Assembly: GCA_005879815.1 (NCBI GenBank) | Contig: VBKA01000094.1 | Location: 1-9,197, forward strand | Length of the DNA stretch: 9,197 nucleotides | Source: Chloroflexota bacterium | Lineage (GTDB): Bacteria; Chloroflexota; Limnocylindria; QHBO01 | Reading direction: 5' to 3' | Part shown: positions 1-7,000 of the stretch, piece by piece | How positions within the stretch are numbered: position 1 is the stretch's first letter | Layout of the letters: every line of letters starts with the position of its first letter | Made by a program: the position numbers and the translations under genes | The notes under the pieces: model-generated | The model's input: the letters and a program-made list of their open reading frames with translations, nothing else | Told to the model about the DNA's origin: nothing | Databases searched by the model: none

Positions 1-1431
1 AGGCTCGCACTGCGCACGCCGGTTCCCCAGCCGGGCCGACGGTCGAAGAGCTCCGGCCGCGCCTCCGCGAGGACGAAGATGGGCGAGTTCCGCGACCAGT
101 TCAAGACGTGCTCGATGAAGTCGAGCAGCCCCTGATCCGCCCATTGAAGGTCCCAGAAGACGAGCAGCACCGCGGCCTGCTCCGCGAGCCGCTCGAAGAA
201 GCTCTTCGCGGTTCTCGGCAGGCAGCTCTTCCAGGCCGAGCAACCCGCTGAGCCGCGGCTCGACCCACTTGCGCTCGCCGGCATCCGGGACGACCTGCTC
301 CAGGATCTCGCCGAGCCGGCGGCGAGCGGTCTCCGGATCATCTGTTTCGGCGATGCCAGCTCGACCGCGCACCATCTCGGCCAGCGCCCAGTAGCTGATG
401 CCCTCGCCGTACGAAGGCGAGCGGCCCTCATGCCAATAGATCTGCTCGACGACGCCGTCGAGATACTTCTCCAGCTCCCAGGCCAAACGGCTCTTGCCGA
501 TCCCCGCCTGGCCGGCGATGGTCACCAGGCGCGGCTTCCCTTCCCGGGCGGTGGCGTGGTACTGCTCCTTGAGGGCACGCAGCTCTTCATCCCGCCCAAC
601 GAACGGCGGCTCGAGGACAGCAGCGCGACCTTGTCCCCCGCGCCGCGCCACGACCGCCGTCGCTCGCCAGGCGGGCACCGGGGCCTCCTTGCCCTTGAGC
701 TCCTGTGGCCCGGCGTCCTCGAAGGCGATGGCACCCGCCGCTGCCCGATAGGTTGCCTCGCCAACCAGCACGTTTCCCGGAGCGGCCACCGACTGCAGGC
801 GCGATGCCGTGTTGACGAGGTCGCCGGCGACCATGCCCTGGCCCGTGGCCCCGATGGTTACCGCCGCCTCGCCGGTGAGGACCCCGGCGCGGACCTGTAG
901 CCGCTCACCCTCTGGGCCGAGGCCGGCCACCGCCGCGACCATCTCCAGGGCCGTGCGCACCGCTCGCTCCGCGTCGTCCTCGTGCGCGGTGGGCGTGCCC
1001 CACACCGCCATCACCGCGTCCCCGATGAACTTCTCGATGATCCCGCCATGGCGATCGACGATCTGGCTCGCCACCTCGAAATACCGGCTCAGGAACTCGC
1101 GCGTGTCCTCCGCGTCCCGCGCCTCGGATGCCGCGGTGAAGCCGACTAGGTCCGCGAAGAGCACCGAGACCAGGCGTCGCTCGGAGACCGGTCCGAGCCC
1201 GAGCGCCGGTATGCCGTTTCCAGCCAGGTCGGGCAGTTCCGCGGACACAGTTCCGGCGGCCGCACCCTCACCCGCGGCGGCAAGCGGAGTGCCGCACTCC
1301 CCGCAGAACTTGGCGCCGGCCGGGTTGACGGTGCCACACACCGGGCATCCGGCAGCCAGCTTCGTCCCGCATTCGACGCAGAACTTGCGGCCGTCCTCGT
1401 TCGCGGTCCCACACACCGAACAGGTCAGCAC
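1..1431 (-). CDS. Zinc-ribbon / class III adenylate cyclase / AAA ATPase regulator; frameshifted and cut by the window edge
   Basis: Predicted cytoplasmic signalling protein that makes cAMP and carries an STAND/AAA-type ATPase module. Seen in order from GTG 1431: a double zinc ribbon (C4-C7-C18-C21 and C29-C32-C43-C46), then a class III cyclase domain at about residues 85-275. Metal-binding aspartates are D94 (FADLVGFT) and D138 (FIGDAVMAVWG); K134 precedes the second motif, and D204, N207 and R211 (GDLVNTASRLQ) complete a full-looking active site of adenylate-cyclase type. An ATPase domain follows with Walker A GQAGIGKS (307-314). Near residue 410 the homology leaves this frame and continues in another, with the Walker B-like stretch LLVFWDLQWAD and then FIEHVLNWSRN. 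Relatives are about 1,000 residues with C-terminal TPR-like repeats, which would lie outside the window. The GTG start fits the zinc-ribbon onset and has a weak GAGG nine bases upstream. It lies 61 bases after the glycosyltransferase gene, so it may share its transcript. Confidence 0.85.
   Translation of the reverse strand, partial: MLTCSVCGTANEDGRKFCVECGTKLAAGCPVCGTVNPAGAKFCGECGTPLAAAGEGAAAGTVSAELPDLAGNGIPALGLGPVSERRLVSVLFADLVGFTAASEARDAEDTREFLSRYFEVASQIVDRHGGIIEKFIGDAVMAVWGTPTAHEDDAERAVRTALEMVAAVAGLGPEGERLQVRAGVLTGEAAVTIGATGQGMVAGDLVNTASRLQSVAAPGNVLVGEATYRAAAGAIAFEDAGPQELKGKEAPVPAWRATAVVARRGGQGRAAVLEPPFVGRDEELRALKEQYHATAREGKPRLVTIAGQAGIGKSRLAWELEKYLDGVVEQIYWHEGRSPSYGEGISYWALAEMVRGRAGIAETDDPETARRRLGEILEQVVPDAGERKWVEPRLSGLLGLEELPAENREELLRAARGAGRGAARLLGPSMGGSGAARLHRARLELVAELAHLRPRGGAAGALRPSARLGNRRAQCEP
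195..210 (-). other. Frameshift in the cyclase/ATPase gene, probable ~20-base deletion
   Basis: Reading leftward, the upstream frame (codons beginning at 240, 204 and so on) gives LGLEELPAENREE and then turns into Arg/Ala/Gly-rich nonsense. The frame beginning at 203 gives SFFERLAEQAAVLLVFWD, the expected continuation for this family. About six residues normally found between the two blocks (of the type LFAAWR) are also missing. A deletion of about 20 bases between two GAGCT repeats would explain both the lost residues and the change of frame. The repeat mechanism is inferred from typical family sequence. Confidence 0.75.
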
Positions 1432-1492
1432 GGCGCGGGGCCTCGCAAGGGGCTTTCGACGTTCATTGGAACGCGCAGCATACGGCCCCGCG

Positions 1493-2479
1493 CTACCCTC
1501 CGCGCACGCGGGAACGGCTTCGACGTGCCTGGTTCTGGCTCGTCGGTGCAGGCGATGCCACACGCCCCTCGGCCTCGGCCTCGGCTTCGGAATGAGCCTG
1601 TCGCTGGCGCAGCCACACGGCCGGGACGGCGGTGAGCACCGCAAATCCCCCAAGGTGGATGTCCGGCAGGGCAAGGAAGCAGCCAATCGGGACGGCCCAC
1701 GACCAGCCCCGCAGGCTCGCGAGCACCACCATGCCCACGCCGATCAGGCCGCGCACGCCCAGTGGGACCGGCATGAAGATCTCCTTGGCGAGTGCCTCTG
1801 AGCCGCCCGAGCTGGAGACCGCACCGAACAGCAGGGTGGCCCATTCGCCCCATAGACCCGGAGCGAAGATCGCGCTGACCGCGATGATCAGCGCGGTCAC
1901 CCCGACCGCCATGCCCAGCGCACCCCACTGCCGGCGGATCGCGAAGTAGAGGATGCCAATCCCGGCGCTCACCTTGGTGAGCAGGACGTACGCAAAACCG
2001 CCCGGCCATCGGGTCAGACCCAGCGTGATGGCGGCTGCGGTCAGGATCATCGGGTTGCCGTTGTTGATCGTCGCGTAGACGGCGGTGCCGCTGTGCGGCA
2101 GGTAGGGAATCGGGAAGGCGATCGCCACGAGAGCGCCAATCGGGCCAAGCATCCAGACCAGCGCGGCGAGCTGAAGCGCCGCCCACAGGCCGTTGACGAT
2201 CGGCCAGGGAAGCTGCATGAGCGGCCAGAAGGCCTGCGCGAAGGCGGGCGAATAGACGTACTGCGAGATCGGCCGCCAGGTCGGCGGGTAGAGGTGGCCG
2301 TCCTGCCAGGCGCTCCAGAAGGTGTACGAATCGTCGTGCCAGGTTTGCCTGGCCATCTGCCACCACACCCAGGCGAGGATCGCGATCGCGATAACCGAGG
2401 CGGCGGCAACCACGCGGTCACCGGCGAGGGGCATGCGGCGCGACCGCGCCTCGATCCAGGCGCGAATGGTGGCGATCAC
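1493..2479 (-). CDS. Polytopic membrane glycosyltransferase, GT87/DUF2029-like
   Basis: A 328-residue integral membrane protein. Known members of this family use polyprenyl-phosphate-linked sugars, often mannose, to build cell-envelope glycans; the substrate here cannot be told. Visible are a first membrane helix at about residues 22-40, then an extracytoplasmic-type stretch with HDD (48-50) and YVYSPAF (74-80) typical of DUF2029. Several hydrophobic helices follow, with NNGNP and LLTKVSAG-type motifs and a Glu/Ala and Arg-rich cytoplasmic tail. The chosen start is GTG 2479, which overlaps the TGA of the methyltransferase gene as GTGA. An open frame continues upstream only as a shadow of that gene. 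ATG 2434 (MPLAGD) is an alternative start. The protein is somewhat shorter than the usual ~400 residues, but no break was seen. Confidence 0.75.
   Translation of the reverse strand: MIATIRAWIEARSRRMPLAGDRVVAAASVIAIAILAWVWWQMARQTWHDDSYTFWSAWQDGHLYPPTWRPISQYVYSPAFAQAFWPLMQLPWPIVNGLWAALQLAALVWMLGPIGALVAIAFPIPYLPHSGTAVYATINNGNPMILTAAAITLGLTRWPGGFAYVLLTKVSAGIGILYFAIRRQWGALGMAVGVTALIIAVSAIFAPGLWGEWATLLFGAVSSSGGSEALAKEIFMPVPLGVRGLIGVGMVVLASLRGWSWAVPIGCFLALPDIHLGGFAVLTAVPAVWLRQRQAHSEAEAEAEGRVASPAPTSQNQARRSRSRVRGG
1567..1590. repeat. Hexanucleotide tandem repeat CCTCGG, 3 perfect copies plus 1 imperfect
   Basis: CCTCGG occurs at 1567, 1573 and 1579, followed by CTTCGG at 1585. On the coding (minus) strand it encodes an alternating Glu-Ala run near the C-terminus of the glycosyltransferase. 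Copy-number change would lengthen or shorten this tail without shifting the frame. Confidence 0.8.
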
Positions 2480-3150
2480 CCCATTCCGGGGCGCACGCTC
2501 AGCAGGGTCAGCCCGTCGCCAATGGGCACCATGGCCAGGTCGACGCGTTGGTCGGCGGCCAGCTTCTCGTTGAGCGACCTGATGGCGTTGGTGCTCTCGT
2601 CCTCGACCGATGCATCCGCGACCCGACCGCTCCACAGGACGTTGTCGATGGCGATCAGCCCTCCGGGCCGCACAAGCTGCAGTGCGCGCTCCACGTATCC
2701 GTCGTAGTTGGGCTTGTCGGCGTCGATGAAGGCGAAGTCGAAGCTGCCCGCCGAGCCATCGGCCAAGAGCTGGTCGAGCGTCTCCACGGCGGGCCCCAGG
2801 CGCAGCTCGATGCGGTCCGCCACGCCGGCATCCGCCCATGCCTGGCGGGCCATATCGGTCCATTCGCGGCTGACGTCGCAGCACACCAGCTGCCCGTCGG
2901 AAGGCATGGCCAGCGCCACCGCGGTCGAGGAGTAGCCGGTGAAGGTCCCGACCTCGAGGCACCGGCGCGCCCCCATGGCGCGCACCAGCAACGCCATGAA
3001 GGCCCCCTGCTCGGGCGCGATCTGCATCGCGTGCTGGGCCAGCGGGGCCGTCCGCTCGCGGATCCGCCGCAGCGCCTCAGGCTCGCGAACGCCCACGCGC
3101 ACGAGATATGCGTGGAGGTCTTCGCTCAGACCGATGCTGGCGTTCGCCAC
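2476..3150 (-). CDS. Metal-dependent class I SAM O-methyltransferase (COMT/CCoAOMT-like)
   Basis: A cytosolic enzyme of 224 residues, the usual length for this family, predicted to transfer a methyl group from S-adenosylmethionine to a hydroxyl, typically of a catechol-like substrate. The SAM-binding motif I is LEVGTFTGYSS (65-75). The acidic residue ending strand 2 lies in CCDVSREW. The divalent-metal site is represented by D143 (FIDADK), D169 and N170 (IAIDNVLW), and all three expected ligands are present. The start is GTG 3150, preceded by GAGGA with about nine bases of spacing, and lies 12 bases after the stop of the Mca-like gene. The end overlaps the next start (GTGA), so translational coupling is likely. 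The gene looks intact, and the natural substrate cannot be inferred from the context. Confidence 0.9.
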   Translation of the reverse strand: MANASIGLSEDLHAYLVRVGVREPEALRRIRERTAPLAQHAMQIAPEQGAFMALLVRAMGARRCLEVGTFTGYSSTAVALAMPSDGQLVCCDVSREWTDMARQAWADAGVADRIELRLGPAVETLDQLLADGSAGSFDFAFIDADKPNYDGYVERALQLVRPGGLIAIDNVLWSGRVADASVEDESTNAIRSLNEKLAADQRVDLAMVPIGDGLTLLSVRPGMG

Positions 3151-3162
3151 CGGCCTCAGTCC

Positions 3163-4233
3163 TCAGAGCTCGGCGAAGAGGGAGTCTTCGCGGTGGCCAC
3201 TCGGGATCTCCTGGTTCCGCCATCGGCTCAGCATGAAGTACTCGGTCGCCAGCGCACGCTCCAGCAGGTCCTCTGGCATTCCGAGCAGCCATCCGAAGTC
3301 CTGGCGTTGCGTCCGATGGCAGTCCATGCTGCGGTGCTTCTGCTCGCGGAATGCGGAAACGTCCACGCGGGCGCCGATCTCCGCGTCAGGGGTTCCCCAC
3401 GCCGAACCGGGCTCCTCCCCCTCGGCCAGCGCCTCCGCAACGTGCTTGAGCGCCTCGACATTGGAGGGATTCAGGTCCGTGAAGCCATAGGCAGCGGCCG
3501 CATCCTCCGCCTTCTTGAGCGTCTCGCCGAAGTCCCAGGGAAGCTCCAGGCCCCGCCGGTTCATCTCCAGCATCAGCCCCAGGAACGCCTCGCGATTGAA
3601 GGCGGTCTCGTACAGCTTCGCCACCGCGTGCGGCCGGCCCAGGTCCGGGTAGCGCTTGGGATCCGCCGCCGCATCCCACGCCGCGGTTGCGATGCGGTAG
3701 GCGTTGATATGGTCGGGGTGCCCGTAGTTGCCGTTGCTGTCGTAGCTGACCATGACCGCCGGGCGCGTCTTGCGCACGATCTTCACCAGCTTCCCGGTGG
3801 CGTCGTCCAGGTCCGCCCGCCAGAAGACGTCTGCACGCTCGTTCGACGGCGTTCCCATCATGCCCGAGTCTCGATAGCCGAGCAGGTGCAGGTGCAGCTT
3901 GCCATCGCCCAGCACGCGGACCGAGCACTCGAGCTCCTCGCGCCGGATCTCGCGGAGCCGTGGCCTTGCCTCTTCCGCATCGAGGCTCGGATCGTGGATC
4001 TCGCCCTCCTCGCCGCCGGTACAGGTGACGAGGTCGACACGCCGACCCTCCGCGATCGAGCGCGCGATCAGCCCGCCGGTCGGCGCGTGGACCAGCAGCA
4101 GGCCGCCGGCGCGATTGTCTTCCGAGTCAGCGGCGGGCGCACTCTTCGGTCGGCGCCGCAGGCGAGGCTCGGGTGGCTCGGGAAGATCCGCCGCCCCAGC
4201 AGCCCCGCTGGACCCAGGCGGCTCAGACGTCAT
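3163..4233 (-). CDS. Mca-like LmbE/PIG-L amidohydrolase lacking the HPDDE zinc motif
   Basis: A 356-residue member of the LmbE/PIG-L fold, closest in pattern to mycothiol S-conjugate amidase (Mca). Those zinc enzymes hydrolyse N-acyl-glucosaminyl amide bonds. Diagnostic blocks are VTCTGGEEGEI, the LHLLGYRDSGMMGTP region, SYDSNGNYGHPDH with H172 and H175, QDFGWLLGMP and a C-terminal SLFAEL. The N-terminal motif VHAHPDDE...TGG is reduced to VHAPTGG (residues 48-54). The histidine and aspartate that normally bind zinc are therefore absent and the protein is probably inactive as a hydrolase. About 45 Pro/Ala-rich residues precede the domain. ATG 4233 is preferred because it overlaps the end of the DUF971 gene by 11 bases, as expected in this tightly packed cluster. 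The open frame extends further upstream only as a shadow. Confidence 0.85.
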   Translation of the reverse strand: MTSEPPGSSGAAGAADLPEPPEPRLRRRPKSAPAADSEDNRAGGLLLVHAPTGGLIARSIAEGRRVDLVTCTGGEEGEIHDPSLDAEEARPRLREIRREELECSVRVLGDGKLHLHLLGYRDSGMMGTPSNERADVFWRADLDDATGKLVKIVRKTRPAVMVSYDSNGNYGHPDHINAYRIATAAWDAAADPKRYPDLGRPHAVAKLYETAFNREAFLGLMLEMNRRGLELPWDFGETLKKAEDAAAAYGFTDLNPSNVEALKHVAEALAEGEEPGSAWGTPDAEIGARVDVSAFREQKHRSMDCHRTQRQDFGWLLGMPEDLLERALATEYFMLSRWRNQEIPSGHREDSLFAEL

Positions 4234-4573
4234 CGGTCCTCGACTGGTGCTCCGCGCACTGGCAGCTCTCGCGCAGGCGCAAGTAGGTGAAGAGGCCCGT
4301 GTCGTGGCCATCCGCCCAGATTGGCGCCAGGGCGTATCGGCCAATCCACTTCACGCGCTCCATGGTGGTCTGCTCGGGGGTGAGGTAGGTCTCCAGGGTG
4401 ACCACGCCAGGCATGTTGCCTTCGCCGGCGCAGAGCGCGCAGGGACACGCGCGCCGAAGATCAGCCCAGCGCCACTCCCCGAGATGGCCGTCATCCCAGC
4501 GGATGCGCATCACGCGTGCGGTCTCGTCGAGCTCGACGCCGATGGGGTTGACGATCTCCGAGATGGGGCTCAT
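4223..4573 (-). CDS. DUF971 (GBBH-like N-terminal domain) protein
   Basis: A 116-residue stand-alone DUF971 domain protein. The domain occurs at the N-terminus of gamma-butyrobetaine hydroxylase and fused to Mrp/HCF101-type iron-sulfur scaffold proteins. The role of free bacterial copies is not settled. Visible motifs are a beta-rich start with MRIRWDDGHLGEW, then LRRACPCALC (C43, C45, C48), IGRYALAPIWADGH with H90, and the C-terminal RESCQC (C104, C106). The Cys and His residues suggest a structural zinc or other metal site. The ATG at 4573 overlaps the stop of the upstream propeller gene as ATGA, and the end overlaps the next gene, so the gene sits inside an operon. It looks complete. Confidence 0.85.
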   Translation of the reverse strand: MSPISEIVNPIGVELDETARVMRIRWDDGHLGEWRWADLRRACPCALCAGEGNMPGVVTLETYLTPEQTTMERVKWIGRYALAPIWADGHDTGLFTYLRLRESCQCAEHQSRTDDV

Positions 4574-5889
4574 GGCTGCCAGAATTGTGCGCTACCGAGC
4601 CACTCCGCGCCGAAGCTCGCCCCGTTGGCGGTGAGCGCGGTGGGTGCCCTCCCGTTCGCCAGGTCCCAGGTGTACAGGTCCTGGCGCACGCCCCCTCCAA
4701 CCAGGTTGATCCCCAGCGTGAACGCGACGCGGTTGCCGTGCGGCGACCAGCGCAGGTGGCTGATCAGCCCGCTCACCGAGGTGCGCGACAGGGTCCTGCC
4801 ATTCTGATCGAGCTCGCTGAGGGTGGTGACCTGTCCGCTCTCGGCGAGCCCGATGCGGTGGCTGCCATCCGCCGACCAGAGCAGGGGATGGCGGGAAGCG
4901 GCGACCGCCTGGCCGTTCACCGGATCAATTCTCCACTGACCGGCGTTCGCGATCCAGAGCACCAGATTCCCGTCGCTGGTGGTGTAGATGCGGGTCGTGC
5001 CGCCCTCATCCAGGAAACGGGCCGCCGCCAGGGCGCCCAGCTGCGGTTCCGGTGGGTGCCGGTAGGTGAAGGTAGCCAGCGTCGAGGACTTTGCACTGGC
5101 GTAGGTGATGGCAGTCACCGCAGCCTTGTCGTTCGTGCCGCTCCTCGTGATCCGGACGACGTAGACCGTGCTGGCGTCAGGCCCGAAGGTGGCTGCGTCG
5201 GCCTGGTTGGCGAGGATGCGGGTCGGCTTGCCCCGGGCGAGACCGAGCAGCTTGCCGTTCATGATCGCCACCGAGACCGTGCCATCCGGCGCGACAGCGT
5301 AGTGGGTGACGTCGACGCTCGATCCGGCCAGCACGACTCCACCAGCCGGGGTCGCGAAGTCGTCGCGGAGCAGCTCGGAGGCTGCCGCCGCGTTGGGCCT
5401 GGTCAGGTAGAGCATCTCGAAGCTGCCGTAGGTGGGCGCCCTGGTGGGGGTGGCGGAAGGAGAGACCGATGGACTGGGCGACAGGCTTGGCGACGCGGAT
5501 GCGCTTGGTGACGACTGCGTGGAGCCGGAGGGGACGAAGAGCGGTGTCGGCTGGACCGTGGCGGCGGCAAAGCCCCCGTTCGCATCGCTGAAGATCAGCG
5601 CGAGCAGCACGATCACGATGCCTGCCAGGGCGAGCACCGCTCCGACCAGCCAGGGCACCGCCTGCTCCGCGGTCGTCGGACGGCGACGCTCTCCCAGCTG
5701 ACGCGGGTCCCACCGCGAGTCGGCAGGGGTGAGCGGGATGGGCTCATCGGCGTCCATTTCGCCGTAGCCCGGTTCAGATGATGCGTCTTGAACGCCGGAT
5801 TCGGGTGGCGGCTGGGTGCCGAGATCGTGCTCCGGCCACGGCTCGTACGGCCCTTCGGTGGGGTCGCGTGGTCCGCGTGGCCCGCTCAA
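4570..5889 (-). CDS. Single-pass membrane protein with extracytoplasmic TolB/WD40-like beta-propeller
   Basis: A 439-residue protein. Residues 1-76 are a charged, Pro-rich cytoplasmic part. Residues 78-100 form one membrane helix. Residues about 122-152 are a Ser/Pro/Thr-rich linker typical of exported proteins of GC-rich bacteria. From about 155 onward there are repeated short beta motifs such as HYAVAPDGTVSVAIMNGK and HLRWSPHGNRVAFTLG, resembling a TolB/WD40 propeller. No enzyme motif was seen; a binding or sensing role outside the membrane is inferred. The start is uncertain. The frame opens after an in-frame TGA, and the first candidate is TTG 5889, which overlaps the end of a 10-codon upstream ORF as TTGA. 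GTG 5799 is a later possibility. The gene is the first large one of the minus-strand operon. Confidence 0.7.
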   Translation of the reverse strand: MSGPRGPRDPTEGPYEPWPEHDLGTQPPPESGVQDASSEPGYGEMDADEPIPLTPADSRWDPRQLGERRRPTTAEQAVPWLVGAVLALAGIVIVLLALIFSDANGGFAAATVQPTPLFVPSGSTQSSPSASASPSLSPSPSVSPSATPTRAPTYGSFEMLYLTRPNAAAASELLRDDFATPAGGVVLAGSSVDVTHYAVAPDGTVSVAIMNGKLLGLARGKPTRILANQADAATFGPDASTVYVVRITRSGTNDKAAVTAITYASAKSSTLATFTYRHPPEPQLGALAAARFLDEGGTTRIYTTSDGNLVLWIANAGQWRIDPVNGQAVAASRHPLLWSADGSHRIGLAESGQVTTLSELDQNGRTLSRTSVSGLISHLRWSPHGNRVAFTLGINLVGGGVRQDLYTWDLANGRAPTALTANGASFGAEWLGSAQFWQP

Positions 5890-5918
5890 TCCGACGCCCC
5901 GCTGGGAGAGCGGCTCAC
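5886..5918 (-). CDS. Possible 10-codon leader peptide before the propeller gene
   Basis: GTG 5918 opens a 10-codon frame (MSRSPSGASD) ending in a TGA that overlaps the TTG start of the propeller gene. The GTG lies exactly six bases after the TATGAT box, the geometry of a leaderless start. It may be a translated, coupled leader. Alternatively it is the true N-terminus of the propeller protein, separated from it by a one-base indel. It may also be chance. Confidence 0.35.
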   Translation of the reverse strand: MSRSPSGASD

Positions 5919-5924
5919 GACCCG

Positions 5925-5930
5925 ATCATA
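5925..5930 (-). promoter_or_regulatory. -10 box TATGAT of the minus-strand operon
   Basis: TATGAT differs from the TATAAT consensus at one base. Six bases separate it from GTG 5918. No convincing -35 hexamer is found 16-18 bases upstream. It lies directly upstream of the first gene of the cluster that reads toward position 1. Confidence 0.5.
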
Positions 5931-6055
5931 GCGAAGGGGCCCGGGCGAGCCCGAGTAAGATGAACGCCCCTGGCCGAAGCCATGGGGCCCACGGCCGCCT
6001 GCGCGAGAGCTCGGGTGCCATCGTTCTCCGCGACAGGCTAGCAGAGGGCCAGTCC
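5931..6055. promoter_or_regulatory. Divergent intergenic region between propeller operon and nitrilase
   Basis: This stretch separates the minus operon from the plus-strand nitrilase. TAAGAT at 5956-5961 is a weak -10 candidate for the nitrilase, with no matching -35. A GC-rich inverted repeat (GGCCG at 5972-5976 with CGGCC at 5992-5996, enclosing TGGGGCCCA) could fold in the nitrilase leader. The nitrilase frame is open through here, and ATG 5960 is an alternative in-frame start. Confidence 0.35.
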
Positions 6056-6940
6056 ATGAGCGTCCGCGTCGCCGCCTGCCAGATCGACCCGGAGATTGGC
6101 CAGGTCGATCGCAACCTGGAGCGAATCGAGCGCTCCCTGGTGGAGGCTGTCCACGCGGGGGTCGAGCTGGCCGTCTTTCCGGAGGCAGCAGTCACCGGCT
6201 ATGCCTACAGCTCGCTGGATGAGGCCCAGCCCGTCGCGCGACGCGCGAGCGCGGTCGCCGCGGACCGCCTGGCCACCCTGGCCCGGGAGCATCGGGTCTC
6301 GATCATCTGCGGGTCGCTCGAGCCAGAAGGCGACGAGATCTACAACGTCGCGCTCATCCTCTCCTCGGATGGCCGCCGGTTCCGGTACAGCAAGACCCAT
6401 CTGCCCTTCCTTGGCATCGATCGCTTTGCGACCCCCGGTCCCGACGCGCCCAAGGTGTACGAGCTCGAGGGCATGCGGGTTGGCGTCCTGATCTGCTACG
6501 ACCTGCGCTTCCCGGAGGCGGCTCGAGTCTGTGCCCTGGACGGCGCCGATCTCATCGCGCTGCCCACCAACTGGCCGGTTGGGGTCGAGTTCCACCCGGA
6601 TCTGTTCGCGCCAGCCCGGGCGGCCGAGAACCACTGCTACGTGCTGGCCAGCGACCGGGTCGGGACGGAGCGGGAAACGACGTTCCTGGGTCGCTCGATC
6701 CTGGTCGACTACGAGGGTCGGCGGCTCACCACCGCAAGTGACGTGGACGAGCAGGTGCTGGTCGGCGAGGTCGAGCCGGAGAAGGCGCGAGCCACGCACG
6801 TGCGGCGACGACCCGGGGAGCACGAGTGGGACACGATCGCCGACCGCCGGCCCGGGCTGTACGAACGGCTCCTGGCACCCGGGACGGATCGCCAGTATCC
6901 GCCCAACGCAACGCTCTATTCGGGCGACGTCGTCGAATAG
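6056..6940 (+). CDS. Nitrilase-superfamily carbon-nitrogen hydrolase
   Basis: A 294-residue cytosolic amidohydrolase of the nitrilase superfamily. It hydrolyses a carbon-nitrogen bond, most likely an amide, through a Glu-Lys-Cys triad. All three residues are visible: E43 in VFPEAAVTGY, K113 in YSKTHLPFLGIDRF and C147 in LICYDLRFPE. The length is normal and the frame is unbroken. ATG 6056 is chosen because family members begin immediately before RVAACQ and because GAGGG lies about seven bases upstream. The frame is open further 5' (ATG 5960 and beyond), but that part has no domain character. The KTHLPFLGIDRF block places it with aliphatic-amidase or N-carbamoyl-amidase-like hydrolases rather than true nitrilases; the substrate is unknown. 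It is transcribed alone, divergently from the propeller operon. Confidence 0.92.
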   Translation: MSVRVAACQIDPEIGQVDRNLERIERSLVEAVHAGVELAVFPEAAVTGYAYSSLDEAQPVARRASAVAADRLATLAREHRVSIICGSLEPEGDEIYNVALILSSDGRRFRYSKTHLPFLGIDRFATPGPDAPKVYELEGMRVGVLICYDLRFPEAARVCALDGADLIALPTNWPVGVEFHPDLFAPARAAENHCYVLASDRVGTERETTFLGRSILVDYEGRRLTTASDVDEQVLVGEVEPEKARATHVRRRPGEHEWDTIADRRPGLYERLLAPGTDRQYPPNATLYSGDVVE

Positions 6941-6946
6941 GCCGAT

Positions 6947-6966
6947 GCGCCGCGGGCACGCGGCGC
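6947..6966. terminator. GC-rich hairpin between convergent genes, possible bidirectional terminator
   Basis: GCGCCGCG and CGCGGCGC form a perfect 8-bp stem with a GGCA loop. It begins six bases after the nitrilase stop, and the opposing membrane-protein gene ends at 7001. There is no U-tract on either side, so intrinsic termination would be of the GC-hairpin-only kind or need a factor. Confidence 0.55.
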
Positions 6967-7000
6967 TGCCTCGGCTACCGGCTTCGGCTCTTGGCGACGC

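Noticed and set aside
1425..1481. An 18-codon ORF from ATG 1481 overlapping the cyclase GTG start
   Set aside because: It is the tail of a longer shadow frame, has no good ribosome binding site and no promoter, and could easily be chance.
809..1801. A 330-codon plus-strand open frame opposite the cyclase
   Set aside because: It mirrors the zinc-ribbon and cyclase codons (repeated VPH and HSPQNL strings arise from antisense Cys-Gly motifs), so it is a shadow.
2480..2962. N-terminal extension of the glycosyltransferase frame to 2962
   Set aside because: The extension is Arg/Gly-rich out-of-frame translation of the methyltransferase gene; the membrane protein character begins only after GTG 2479.
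2548..4290. A 580-codon plus-strand open frame opposite the methyltransferase and Mca-like genes
   Set aside because: It is antisense to two genes with clear family motifs and its translation has no domain character; long antisense frames are common in GC-rich coding DNA.
5816..6055. Extended N-terminus of the nitrilase
   Set aside because: The added residues lack family similarity and overlap the opposite-strand gene; the ribosome binding site supports ATG 6056.
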